64,000 bases of DNA from Micractinium sp. NFX-FRZ (Eukaryota > Chlorophyta > Trebouxiophyceae > Chlorellales > Chlorellaceae), in the NCBI GenBank assembly GCA_029339195.1, contig JAPTJF010000019.1, forward strand, positions 186,001-250,000. Reading direction: 5' to 3'. Below, piece after piece: positions 34,438 to 47,000 of this stretch. The stretch's first letter is position 1. Each line of letters begins with the position of its first letter. A program made the position numbers and the translations under genes. The notes under the pieces were generated by a model. That model ran no database searches. It worked only from the letters and a program-made list of their open reading frames with translations, and was not told the origin of the DNA.

Positions 34438-36392
34438 ATGTGGGGCTGGGCGGGCAAGCTTAAGCGAGGCAGCACCCCGGCCAAGGACACGGCCACCGCG
34501 AACCAGGGCAGCGGCCTTGGGCACCGCCTCATCTTGCTGCTCACCTGCCTTGCTGGCGTGGAGGTGAGCGAGCCTGGGCGTGACCGTCCAAGGCGCAGCC
34601 TGTGGCACACGACCGTCGCCACCTGCCGCCGGCCGCGCAGTGCCGCCGATGCTTGCTACCGAAGAATTCTAAAGTGTCCCCTGCCCTTCCCGGTGCCCGC
34701 TCAGATTGCGTTTGCCATCACCATACTGGTGCTCGTGACTGAAGAGCTGGATGAAGGCAAGTGCCGCTGCCGGTGCTGTTGGCACGGCACCGGTCCTGCT
34801 GCCGGTGCTGTTAAAACCGCCGCTGGTCCTGCTGCCGCCGCTACCTCTGCTGCTGTCCTGCTGTTGCTGCCGCTGCCACCGCCTCTGCAGCCAACACTGC
34901 TGCCGAAGCTGCTGCTGCTTCTGCCGCCGCCCTGTTGCGTGTCTACAAACAGAAGGGTCTGTTGGTCCCTCCCCTCTTCCCTGGCCCACGTATGCCTTGC
35001 TGCTGCCTGCAGGCAAGCGCTGCCTGCTGTCCGATGGCCCCGCAGACATGTGTGGTTTCAGCTACGCAGCAGCAATCATTGGCGCCCTGTTCAGCCTGAC
35101 CCAGATGTTTGCATTGGTGAGTGAGCTGGCTGGAAAGCATTGCGCAGGCGGCAACGCTGACACAAGAAGGGACGTTTCGGGCCTGCACAAGTCGTTCGCC
35201 TTGACCCCTCCCTGCCCCCCTGCCCCCTGCCCCCTGCCTGCCTTCAGTGCCGCCCACCAATCGTGACTGCGGTGGCGGCCGCGCTGGCCTCCGTCTTCTG
35301 GCTGGGCTATTCAATCACGGTCACAGGTGCGTGCAGCTCCCAGCTTCCAACCTCCACCCAAGAGGGCCATTTGTCGTGCTGCCCGTGTTCTACTTCCTTG
35401 GCGGGAGCTTCCAAGGAAGCCGCCAGCAGCAGGAGTGGGACGGGCGGTGGGCCGTTCCAACGTGCGTGTGAGCAGGGGGGGCTGCTGCCGCGACTCGATC
35501 AGTGGCACAGTTGTTGGTGCCGCCGGCGCCGGTGCCGCCGGTACAAGTGCAGCTGTGGTGCTGCTGCTGCCTGCCTGCAAGGCGCCTCTTCCTGCCATCT
35601 GCTACCTGCAGTGTATGCTGCCAACGTTGACAACGCTCCTGGCGGCCGCTTCCGCGTCGCCGTGTGCGCCCTTGGCTGGTCCTCTTACCTGTGCCACGCC
35701 CTGTCCTTTCTTTTGGTAGTTGCTGCACACAGGTTGGTGCGGGGGCAGGCAGGCTGCAAGGTGTACAAGTGCTTTGATGTGCACAATGGGGTGGTCTGTC
35801 TGCCACGCGCCGCTGCTGCAGCTGGCGTGGCTGCACACCGTGCTGTGACATGCCGGTGCGGGGGCAGGCTGCCATGTGAAGCGGATGCTGCTTGGGCGGC
35901 GCAGTCCTGCTTTCAGCGTCGAAATCGTGGCGGCCATCTGCCACTGTGCTGCTGAGCTGTCAGGCTCACGGCCTGCTGTGCCCGCTGTGCTGCAGGTCTG
36001 GCTGGAAGCAAGAAGCCCTGTCGGAATCTGCAGATTTTATGATTCCAACCGCCACCGCATTCAAGGAGCGGCAGGCGGCGGCGGAAGCTGCCAAGCGTGC
36101 GCCGCAGGGGGGACTGGCGCGCATGTCAGCGGCGCTGCACCGCATGAGTGGAGGTGTGTTGGGGACGTCGGCGGCGCTGGGGCGCGCCAGCATGGGAGGG
36201 GGGCCGCCGGCAGCGCTGGGGCGCGCCAGCATGGGAGGCGGGCCGCCGACGGCGCTGGAGAGGAGCAGCATGACGAGTGTGGCCTCAGAAATCCTCGCCC
36301 GTCCGAGCATGGCACCCCAGCCTGCAATCACCGGCACTCAGGCTGCGGCTGCAGCTGCAACCCGCCCCCCACCCACCGTCGAGCGTGTGTAG
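34438..36392 (+). CDS. Four-helix membrane protein, unknown family (tetraspan/MARVEL-like topology)
   Basis: Exons 34438-34563, 34705-34756, 35013-35116, 35248-35326, 35612-35732, 35996-36392; 292 residues, phases agree. A basic N-terminus (MWGWAGKLKRGSTPAKD) is followed by four hydrophobic helices: LGHRLILLLTCLAGVE with IAFAITILVLVTEE (about 27-58); FSYAAAIIGALFSLTQMFAL (~73-94); PPIVTAVAAALASVFWLGYS (~97-118); and VAVCALGWSSYLCHALSFLL (~135-158). Cysteines flank the first loop (KRCLLSDGPADMCG). The C-terminal ~130 residues are cytosolic-looking, with a duplicated LGRASMGGGPP motif. The topology recalls MARVEL and other tetraspan proteins, but no family signature is certain. The second intron uses a GC donor (GAAG|GCAAGT), and its first bases repeat the start of exon 3 (GCAAGCGCTGC). 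Confidence 0.75.
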
Positions 36393-37300
36393 CCCCTGCA
36401 TTTCAGTCAAGCTCAAGTTTATGGACAGCAGAAGCAGCAGGGGCTGCCCGGGGCAAGCTGCTTGGCTGCCAACACACAGACTTGCTGTCCAGCCACAGCG
36501 TGAAACCCAGTTCTGTTGTTGACAGCATGCACAGCGGTTTGAGCTCTTTCACACAAACTTGCGCGCCTCAACCTGTTCTGCTTTGCATTGCTTCGAACAT
36601 GTTTTCGTGCAAGTGCTGGCTGGGCTTAGCAGAGCCGGGCCGCGGACAAGGAGAAACCAAGGACCTCGCCAGGCAGGCCGCCGAGCCTGGCGGTGGGGCT
36701 GGGCGCGCCCTATGGGGTTCACAGGCAGCGACCAGGCGGCGGGGAGGCACTGCTTCTTGCGGAGGGCGGGGGAGGCAGGGGAGAGTGGGGTCAATCCAAC
36801 CGTGCGGGGTGGGCCATAGCACAGCTTGACCAGGACCTGCTTGCTGCTGCCGATGATGCTGCTTGGATACGGTGGCGGGACTGCGGCAGCTGTCGGCATG
36901 CCTCGTCCGGAAAATAAACCCCGACAGCCGTCCCGAGTCTTGCCGTGTGCCTCCCAAAGCGCAATAGTCTGTCCGCTGAGAAACGAAAGATGTTTCATCT
37001 CTGAGGAGCCCCAGGGAAGCTAGGCAATGCCCGCATGCGAACAGCTGCGGGCGGGGCACCGCCGCCGCCGCTCTCTGCCTGGCGCTGCGCTGCCCCAGCA
37101 TCACATCGACGGTCCCATCACGGCCAGCAGGCTGGTGCTTCTAACAACCGGTTGTTTAAACTACACTGATGCCCTAACTACACTGATGCCCACGGATCAG
37201 CTTTCAGAGGTGCAGGCCCTTGTCCCCTTGTCCTGAACCCTAACCCCGACCTTGAGAGTCCCAAGGCTGGTGGCGCGGGCATCTGATCCTCTGCACGCCT
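36393..37300. other. Intergenic region
   Basis: About 900 bases without a supportable gene. It holds a perfect-like 17-base tandem duplication (aactacactgatgccc...) at 37159-37192 and presumably the promoter of the MYND gene. A single cctaacccc near 37239 is not a telomeric array. Confidence 0.4.
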
Positions 37301-40300
37301 ATGAAGGGTGGCTTAATCCCTGAGGAGGTGCTGGACGGCCGGCTGGAGAAGGCCCGGCGAGCCGAGGGTCCCGATGCGCAGGGCTTTGTGCTGCTGGTGA
37401 GCGCCCAGCACGAGCTCCTGGACCTAGAAAGGTACGCCGTACATTAGCGGGGGGACTGACGTCAGCCAGCAGCGGGCGGCGGCGGCAGCATGTCGCCGCT
37501 GGCGGCAGCAGCGGGGCAAAGCCGGGTCCTTGGGGGCAAAGCCGGGTCCATGGTGGCCATCCAGTTAAGCAGCTTGGGGCACTGCGGTGCAGCACCAAAG
37601 CTCAGCGTGCCGTCAGAAAGAATGGCTGCCCCATCGCCCCCCCTTCTCCGCAGCAAAGAGCTTGATGATGCCAGCGCCCTGCTGCTGCACGGGCGGCTGG
37701 TGCACGCGCTGGCAGCTGCACCCTTCCCGCTGGCCTCGGGAGATGCTGGGATCATGCGCACTGCACAGCTCTGTGCCCCTTCGTGCGAGTGGTGGATGCT
37801 GGGACGGCGGGCGTGCCGGGTGAGGCAGTTGAGATGATATGAGCAGCCTCGGTTCCACGGCTCTCCTGCCATGGACGTGCTGCCTGGGCCCGCTGTAACG
37901 CTTCCGAGGCGTGCATGCCCCATTTGCAGGCAGCTGTGCACAGCGCTCCAGGCTGCCGCTCATTGCGGCCTCTTGCTCTGGCATAGCTACCTTTCCCCCG
38001 CCCTCCATGCACAACTCTGCGCTGGTGCAGCGATGGACCATCGGCAGACTCTGCTGCGACTGCCGACTGCCGCTTCCCTGCCTCTGCCCTGCCTGCAATG
38101 CAGTCCAGAGCATGTGCTTCCCAGAAGCGCTCCGCGGCCAGGGGGCCCGCCTGCCGGACTGGCTGTGGAGGGAGACCAGTGCAGGCACGGCGCTGCGTGC
38201 GGCGGGTGCCGCAATTTGCCTGCTGGGCATGGGCGATCAGGTGGCGGTGGATCAGATGACGGCAGCGGAGAACCTATGCAGTCGGCTGGTGGCGGAGCTG
38301 TCCAAGGCTTCCACGGCTGCAGCCGTCCAGGTGGGTGTAGGGCCAGGCATGGTTCACTTTGGAACACCTTCGCCCGGCTGACCTGCCACTCTGGTCTTAC
38401 CTGTGTGGGTGCTGCCAGGACCGCTTGGGCTGGGGCGCTTCATGGCCGGTGGTTGATGTTGGTTCGGAGCCACTTGACAAACCCGGGAGGGGCGCCTCCT
38501 GCTGCCGCCGCGCAGGCTGAGCTGGCGGCTGCACGGTCAGCAGCCGACGTGGGCGACCTCCTGTATGTGGCCCACTTAATCCTGGGAGGCTGCGCTGAGC
38601 GCATGATGTGCATGCTGCGGCCTGACCACTTCAACGCCAACATGGCTGACATGATTGCAACCCCGGGCATGACAGCAGCGCTGGGCAGGTGGAAGCGCGG
38701 CATGGTGGGCATGGCGACGGCCAAGCCGCAGCAGCCAGCGGGTGAGCGCTTTGCACTGCTTTGCTGCTTTGCTGCTGGGCCATGCTGTGCTGGCGGGGCG
38801 GTGGGAGGGTGGGCGTTCTTGTCGACTGCCGAGGACGTGTGCAGCCCGAGCCCTCTTTTCTGCCTCCGCTTTGCTCCTCGGCCTGCCTGCCCTGTTGGCG
38901 ATCGCTCCCTTTGTCCCTAATGTGTTGGGTTGAACGCTCCCGCCTGCGCGGCGTTCGCCTGCTGCCTGCTGTCCGCAGGGTACGAGGCGTGTGCGCGTGC
39001 GTGCATGGGGGCCGGCCAGTATGGGCAGGCTGCAAAGTGGGCGGAGCGGGGCATCCAGGTGGCTGATACTGTGGGCTCCAGCTTCCACGGCGCCAGCCTG
39101 TGCTACAAGCTGGGCAGCGCACTCATCGTGCAGTCCAGCCGGGAGCAGGCGGGCATGCAGGCGGGGCGGCTGCGGCGGCTGCTGGCAGAGGCGCGGGAGC
39201 GGGAGGCGCGCTGCAAACCGTGGGTGGTGAGTGAGCACAACCGACCGTGTGTTGTCACGTCCCTGCTATCCTTGCTTTTCGACGAGCTGCATGCAAGCTA
39301 CCGTGGGATTTTTTGGCAAGGTGTAGGTTTCTGCAGCTGCTCAGCATGACGCTGTGCAGGGCTGCTGGCCGCCTGAGCGCCAGTGTGCCTGCCACTGCGC
39401 TGCACAGCAGTGCAGCCTAATGGCAGCCTTGTGGGTATGCCGTGTGTTGTGCGCCTGTGTGCGCTTTATAAAGAGGCGGACCGGTCAGGTTGTGTCTGGC
39501 CGAACCGATGGTGTGCCTGCCTGCTGTGCCTGCCTACCTGCCCGCCTGCCCGTCTGCGTGCCTGCCGCAGCCCAGGAGCTTCCTCAAGGGTATCAGTGCG
39601 GGGAATCAGCTGAAGAGTTTCCTAGACACGGTGACCAACGCGCGAGACGGTGACCTGGTGAGTGTGGACGCCACCATGCAGCTAGCTGTGGCAGCCTGAG
39701 TGCCCTTGCCGTGCCAGCCAATCACTCCACAATACGCGGCCTGCCTGTTTATCGTGTCACCGCCTGCCACCTGTCACCCCGCCTGCATCACGCCAGCCTG
39801 CCTTCGTGCCTGCCTGCACATTTGTGCACGCCCCCGGTCCATGCCAGCCTGCAAGCTTGTCTCCAGGCATAGGTCGAACCCTTTGCAGTGTCCCCCCTGC
39901 CTCATGTGTCCTCTCTGCTGCACTGCAGGTTGTGGCGGGTCTGGCCGGCCGCCGCCCGGCACCCCGCCAGGACAAGCAGTGCGGCGGCTGCGGGGTGATG
40001 CTGTCAGATGCCAGGCTGTGTGCCGCCTGCAAGAAAGTTGGTTACTGCTCACAGGTGGGATGGGCCTTGCAAACGACTCGGGCCTGCACTTCAATGCCGC
40101 CCTCTGAGGAGTGAGAGGAGTGAACGAGCCATGGCTGCCCATGCGTCTTTGCTACCTCCTTCTGCCGCGGCCCATCATAGATTGCCCATTGTGCACTACC
40201 TCCCCCGTCCCGTGCAGGCCTGTCAGAAACAGGACTGGCCCACTCACAAGGCGGCGTGCAAGGCAGCGGGCAAGGCGGCAGCAGCAGCGGGCAGTGCTCT

Positions 40301-40349
40301 AGCGGCGGCTGGCGCAGGCAGCTGTGTTGTTCGGTCACAGGACTTGTAG
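37301..40349 (+). CDS. MYND-type zinc-finger protein
   Basis: Exons 37301-37431, 37654-37819, about 37944-38330, 38516-38741, 38979-39226, 39571-39657, 39929-40054, 40218-40349. The C-terminus is a MYND finger: CGGCGVMLSDARLCAACKKV and GYCSQACQKQDWPTHKAACK supply the ordered Cys and final His-Cys ligands. MYND fingers bind short proline-containing peptides, often in chromatin or adaptor proteins. The body is helical: ADVGDLLYVAHLILGG, ARACMGAGQYGQAAKWAERG and SFHGASLCYKLGSALIVQSS look like TPR-type repeats. No SET domain is present, so it is not a SMYD methyltransferase. The N-terminus (MKGGLIPEEVLDGRLEKARR) is well formed. The acceptor of exon 3 is uncertain: the best-looking site at 37930 would shift the frame, so the weaker one at 37944 was chosen; a small missed exon is possible. 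Confidence 0.78.
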
Positions 40350-41010
40350 GGCCACGGCTAATCATCCACTGATTCACTTGCTCTTAAGTATTGCCCGCTG
40401 ATCCTCCCACCACATGTGGCCAAGTGAAGTGTAAGTTCTTCACGGGTGGCAGGTGGTGCAGTGCGAGGTTGTTGGCCCGGCGTACGCAACAGCCACCACC
40501 CAACCCGGCGCACGCAACAACCATCCAAACCAGCGGGGGCTCTCCAGAAGCAGCATGTGGGCAGTCTAAAAGGCCTTTCTGTTAATATGAAAAGCAGGAG
40601 GCAACATGGCATTGCACCTGACATGTAGGTGGGTGCGAGGGTGCCACCGCCCTCAAGGTGTGACCGGCATGGGAAGGGCAACGCACGTGCGCATGGGGCG
40701 GGCGGGCGTCGCGTTGTGGCTGCGCGCGCGCACCTCATGGTCCAACAGACTCACCTCCGAACCCTCAGTGGCACCCGCCATCACTTGATCATACACAAAG
40801 CTAGAGAAACGGGTTCTGACCCGCGTGCACCCTCTCCAGTGGCGCCCTCCCCAAAACGGAGTTGGCGCGGCTTTGCTCGTTTCGATAAGGACCAGCTCAC
40901 AGGGACGTTCAGTGTGCGGGGAAGCGCAAATGAGCATCGAGTGACACCCGGCTTCTGCAGATAGTGGGTGACAGCGGGTCGCCCGCAGCGGCTAGCGTAT
41001 ACAGACAGCT
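40350..41010. other. Intergenic region upstream of B3/AP2 gene
   Basis: About 660 bases holding the 3' end of the MYND gene and the presumed promoter of the next gene. No gene is supported. Confidence 0.35.
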
Positions 41011-44000
41011 ATGGAACAGGGAGCGCAGTCTGGCGCTCATGCCAGCGACGGCCTCAGCGGCGATGGCGCAGCTGCGGCAGCCCCCTCCGCCTCTGGCCGC
41101 CCAGCCGCCGTCCCGCCCTTCGAAGCAAACCTCTTTCGCCGTCCAATAGCAACCACGGACGGCTGGGTGGGTCTGGCTGCTGGCGGCTTGAAGATGGAGG
41201 GTGGCGCAGCTGCTGACGGCAGGGGGCACCCACCCACAGCACCGGCGGCAGCAGGCGCTTCCAGAGAGGCAGCGCCAGCAACGGCAGAGGCAGCGCAGCC
41301 AGCTGCGACAGCAGCCTGGCCGGTGCCAGGTTTCCGTCCACTAGGACCACGTGTAGATCAGGATGGTTCCATCATTCAGCCGCCGCCGCTGCAATTCGCT
41401 CCATCAAAATTCAGGGTACGGCTGCCAACGGCCGCCGCCGCCGCCGCAGCCCTGGCGCCGTCCCCATTGGAAACAGAGGCGGCGCCGGTGAAGGCTGAAC
41501 CGGCAGCGGCAGCGGCAGCGGCGGCGTCCTCAGAGCCACCCGCAGCAGCAGCAGCAGCAGGGGCGGTGGTGCCAGCACAGGTGCTTCCACCAGGCCCCCG
41601 CCCTCTCGCACCAGCCCCGCCGGCAGCAGCAGCAGAAGCGGCCCCAGCAGCACATGCAGCGGCGGCGGCGGCGGTGCGGGGCGCCGAGCCAGAAGCGGCA
41701 GCAGAAGAGCAGCACCTGTCTCTGGGTGCTCTTCGCCAGGCCTTCTTTGACCAGCCAAGCGGCCTTCCACAGCTGAAAGCCCGGCTGGATGAGCTGCAAG
41801 AGCTTCGGCAGACGCGTGTGTTCCCAGATGGGGGCGCACTGTGGGACCGCCTGCTGGCCCGGCTGCGCCGCTACGTGCACCTGCTGGAGCAGCAGCAGCA
41901 GGGCGATGGGGAGGCATCCGCGGAGGTCTATGGCACCGGCGCTGCCGGCCAGCAGCTGGCAGCGGCGGTAGAAGCGGCCCCGCGCTGCGACCTGTGCGGG
42001 CAGCAGCCGGCGCCGGGCGGCCCGCCGCTGCGGCGCATGCAGCTCATCCCCCGGCCGGAGCACCTGGCGGTGTGCGACGCGTGCAGCGAGGCACGCAAGG
42101 GGCATCTGATGCCGCTGACGCCCACCTGGCAGCTGGACATGGTGGGTGCTGGGCGTCTGGTGGGTGCTGGGTTGCCTGATGGCGCGTGCTGGGTGTCCTG
42201 TGGGTGCTGGCTGTTCGGGCGCTTTCTGGGTGTTTGTGGGTGCTGGGAATCTGTGGGTGCTCATGAGGGAATGTCACGTACCTGCGCCAAGCACTGGGGT
42301 CAGAGGAGGCATGCATCGGTGCTGCCTTCTCAAGTGGGAAGTGATTGATGCTGCCTGCTGCCTGCTCAGTGAATAGTAAGCCAGCACACTGTGCCCATGC
42401 CCCTGCTCCGCTGTTTAAATCCACGCATGCTGCCGCCTTCATCCCTCACATGTGCAGGCTGCTTGGGGAGCGATGCAGCAAGAGCTGCAGGCGCAGCAGG
42501 CACAGCAGGCACAGCATGCGCAGCAGGCGCAGCGGCAACAGCAGCAGCCTGCGGGCAAAGTGGGCCGCGGCAAGAAGGCGGCAGCGGCAACGGCATCGGC
42601 GGGGGAAGGCTCTCGGCCTGGCAGCTCTGTGGGGCACCGTGGCAAGTCGGTGAGCGGGGCGCTGCGCCTGCTGCCCACTGATGAGTGACATACTGAACCG
42701 CGCACCTCTCTGTGGACCTTGCACCAAGGAAACATGAGCCACCACCGCAGCCGTCGCTCCCCTGGGGGCATTTTCTGGAGCACATTGCCAAAGGTTGTGT
42801 CTTTTGCTGCCCTTCACGCAAAGCGTCTTGTGCTGCTCTTCACTCATTCTACTACGTTTTGTTGTTCTGTTGATTGCAGACGTTCAAGGCGACCAGCCAG
42901 GCGTGGGTGAAGCTGATCACCAAGGGCAACCTGCACCCCAGCGCCGGCCTCGCCCCACGCATCTACCTGCCTTGTAAGTCAATGCCAGGCCGTCTGCCCG
43001 CTTGCCTGCACCCCGTCCGCCTGCCCTTGTGCCAATCACACCCGACTCCTCCGCCCGTGGCCCTGCCCTGCACCCTCCGTCCACTCCACTGGCCCCTGCC
43101 CCTGTCTCAGCCAGAGTATACTGGTTGTGCATGGGAAGGCCCGCTTTGCTGTACGTCTCATCCATCCCGCAATCATCACCTCCAGTGCCTCTCCGCCCTT
43201 GCCCCCCTCCATCTGCTGCAGTCGGAGTGTACTGGTTCTGGGTGGACCGGCTGCCGGGGGCGGACAGCATGGACCCGGACACCGGCGCCCCGCGCATGAT
43301 GCGCCTGTCGCACGCTGAGTCAGGCGCCACCTGGCACGTGCCCCTGCTGCGCACCGACGGTGAGCCGGGGGTATGGGTGAACATTGCTGGCCGGGGCGAC
43401 AAGCAGGGGTGCGGCGGCAGGCGGCACATTTGGCCAGACATTTTGTGTCCTCCTGTGTGGGCAGCGCACTTGTCAGCCTAAACTGATGCCAGGCGGCCAA
43501 ATCGGGACATGTCTCAAACGCTCTCTCTGTTCGGTTGCCCCCCCTGCCTCCCGCAGACGGAATGCAGCTGCAGCCGGCGGCGCTGCGCCCCATCTTTGAC
43601 AGCCTGGGGGTGGAAGTGGACACGCATCTGCTCATCGAGCTGCGCCTCGAGGAGTGCAGCCTGGAGGGGGGCTTCTCAGGCAGCGTGCGCCTCGTGGGCA
43701 AGTGAGTGGTGCGCTGATGCAGAGAGGGGGGCTGTGGGTGATGGGGAAGCTCGCCGGCGTTTTGATCACTCATTTCCATCGTGCCAATTACCGACTCGAG
43801 GCAGCGGCTGTAGATCCTTGGGAAGCAGGGTGTGTGGTGGTGATGCCTGCCTTGCCTGGCTGCCTACCTGCGCAGCCGAGGACGCCTGCTCGCCACGTGC
43901 CGGCCGCCGCCCAACGTACTCTGCGGCCGCAGCCAGGCATGCCTAGAGACCCGGTGACCACCTGCCTGCCTGCCTGCCGGCCTGCCTGCTCACCGCTTCG

Positions 44001-47000
44001 CTGCTGCTGTCCCTTTCCCAACTCACCTGGCCTGTGCCCTACCGCAGGGGTGAGCCCCTGCCGGAGGTGCCCGGAGTCCCGGTGGCGTTGCCTCAGACGG
44101 CGGCAGCCGCCTCCGGCCTGGCATCCAGCAAGAAGCGCAAGGGGACACACACGTCTGGCAGGCAGGGCGGCGGCGGCGGCGGCGGTGGCGGCGAAGGAGG
44201 AGGAGGAGGAGGAGGGCGGGGAGGCGGCAGCGAGGCGTTTGAGTGGGATGAGACATGGGACGAAGGCGGGGATGCTGATGTGTCGTTCTCGCTGCCCGCA
44301 GGGCAGGCGCTGGACGGGTGAGCAGCATGGGGCTAGGCTGAGGGGTGGTGGGGGCGCGGAGCGGTGGGGGGTGGACAGCGGATTCCTGCGTAGGCGGGCT
44401 CAGGAGGAGCGAGTTGTTATGCTGGGAGCAGGGGAGCCACAGTGCAACAAGCTTGTGTCAAGGGCAGCCTCATCTCAGCAAGTGCCCTGGAGGGGCCCCA
44501 CATTGCTACTATACCACTGCCGCACTCCTCTCACCCCCTGCCGTGCGTCCTGCCATCTGCAACGCAGGCCCGGCGGCGCGGGGCGATCGAAGCGGCGCGG
44601 CGCGGGCGGCCGGCTGGCATCCATCCTTCGGCAGGAGCAGCCAGAGACAGATGACGATTTGGAGGATGGGGACTATGTGGCAGCACCAGAAGGCTTGGAG
44701 CAGGTGTGGGTTGGGCTATTGGTGGGATGGGCTGATGGGCATGGTATAGGGAGGAGCAGCAAGCCCAAACACCCGAGGGAGGCAGACCTCGCTGCGACCC
44801 TGCCTTGCACCGCCGGTTTGTCATGCCTCCCCGTCCGCCTGCCTCTGCCTCAGGAGGGCGCAGCCGAGGCGCAGCAAGCCCTGCCGTGTGAGGCCCGCCA
44901 GACCGGCAGCGTGGCGGCAGCGCTGCAGCTGGCGGCGGCGCTGCCCCCCGACCAGGCCATCTCGGGCGCACATGCACCTGCGCCAGGCAGCAACCACAAG
45001 TGGGGCGTCTATGTGAGTGGGATCTGCAGTAGCGGCTTGCGCAGGCACTGGGTGGTGCAGCCACGGGCTGGTCCTGTCCTGCCTGCCTGTGGCCTGGTGG
45101 CGGCTCCGCCCTGCCTGTTGCTTGCACCCACTACGCCACAGCTGCTGTACACCCCGTTGTTGAGCTCAACTGACCACCCACCTGCATGCTTTGCCTGCCC
45201 TGCTTGCCTGCCGCACGTGCAGATCAAGCGCAGCGGCTTCACGCAGCAGTGGTTTGGGCGGCTGGACCGGCAGCGTGCCGCCGTGGCTGCCGACCTGGTG
45301 ACCACCTGGCAGAGACGGCTGGCCAGCAAGGTGAGGTTTAAACCCTACAACAGGGTACATCGTATAGTCCTGCAATGGCCAGTGCCAAAGCTGGTGACCA
45401 CCTGGCAGAGCCGGCTGGCCAGCAAAGTGGGCAGGGCTGTGTGGGCAATGCTGCATGATGTGCCTTGCTTGCAGGACGCAACGCTGCATGGAGCTTGTTT
45501 ACCTTGGTGCAATCCATGAATGCCACATTATTGATCTGCTCTCCCAAGCCCGCCCGTATCCTCTCGTTCTCTTTCCCTTGCACATGCGTGGCTGCACAAG
45601 CGTCTGGCGGGCAAGCCGTTCTGCACTTCCAAGCAGCCCCAACAGATTAGCTGGCAACTGTGTTTTGCTGCCTGCACAGGTGAGCCTGCACAAGCTGCTG
45701 GCGGGCGAGCCGCAGTATGCCGACGCCAGCGCAGATCAGGGACCAGAGGCTGCTGAGCTGGCAGCTGAGGTGGCAGCCATGCTGGCGGCAGCTGGCGGCG
45801 GCGGCGGCGGCGGCATGAGTGGCATCAGCAAGCCCGGCGGCGGCATTAGCAGCTGGCTTAACAGTGGTGATGGTGATGAGGAGATGGAGTTGGCAGGAGA
45901 GGATGTGGAGGAAGTGGAGGAGGAGGCGGGTGGCGGCGCGACGGTGCGGCGGCTGAATGTGCCCGAGGCGGGGTATCGGCAGGATGCGGAGCTCATGCAG
46001 CTGCTGAGGTGGGACCCTGGCCTTCCCTGATTGGGTGGTCCGCTGAAAGGTGGCAGCAGCCTGTCTAACAGCAGTATGTCCTGTTCATTCGTGATGTGGG
46101 TGGGCGGGCAGCAGGGGGCTGCAGCGGCCGTCCCGCCTGTTAAACGGCCCCAGCTTCTGGCCCTGCTCTGAACTTTGCCTGCTTGCAGGCACATTGAGTC
46201 GCCAGCCCAGATGGTGCAGCTGCTGACTGCAGCCGTGCCTCAAGACCCGCTGCCGCGCCACCTGCAGCGCCACGCGCGCCCCGGCAGCTCGCAGCAGCCG
46301 GCGTCTTTGTCGCGGCCGCCGTCGCAGCAGCAGCTACAGAGTGCGCAGCAGCGTGCGGAGCAGGCACCGATTGTGCAGCAGCAGCATACTCTATCCAGCA
46401 GGCCCCCCAAACCCCACCACCAACGCAAGCCCAAGAAGCCTGCACCACTGCCGGCCCAGCAGCAGCAGCAGCCGCAGGCAGGCGCAGAGCAGCAGGCGTC
46501 GCCAGCGCAGCCGGAGCGGCGGCGAGTGGGCGTGGTGTGGGTGAGCGAGGAGCAGGCCTGGGCGGCAGCGGCAGTGTGCAGTGTCCCTGGCAGTCCCCCG
46601 ATGACGGTGAGTGGAGCTGGGGAGGTGGCTTGCGAAGCATTGCAGCCGTTTCCACCAACTTGCTGGGTAATTCAGCACTACGGCACATGTGCCTGGGCAT
46701 TCGCTGCTGGGAGCTGCCTCCACTTCACACCCCCTGACGCACATTGAAAACCAGTACTGCCCCTGCAGCTCCGCGTGGCGGGCCTGCCCACGCTGCCTCA
46801 GGCCGAGGTGGCTCGAGATCTGCTGGCCCTCTGGGGCTGGCTAGCAGCTCAGCAGCAGCAGCAGCAGCAGGAGGAGGGAAAGCTGGAAGAGGGAGAGCAG
46901 CAGCAGCAGCTGGCAGAAAGGAAGCAAGAGGAGTCGCCACAGCAGCAGGCGGAGCAGCAGGGTCCCAGCGGCAGCCCGGGTGGTGGCGAGCCCGCCGTGG

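Noticed and set aside
37225..37250. cctaacccc resembling a telomere repeat
   Set aside because: Only one imperfect unit; no array.
42141..42270. Tandem ggtgggtgctgg repeats as a candidate minisatellite gene element
   Set aside because: Simple donor-proximal expansion of gtgggtgctgg within an intron; no separate function is visible.
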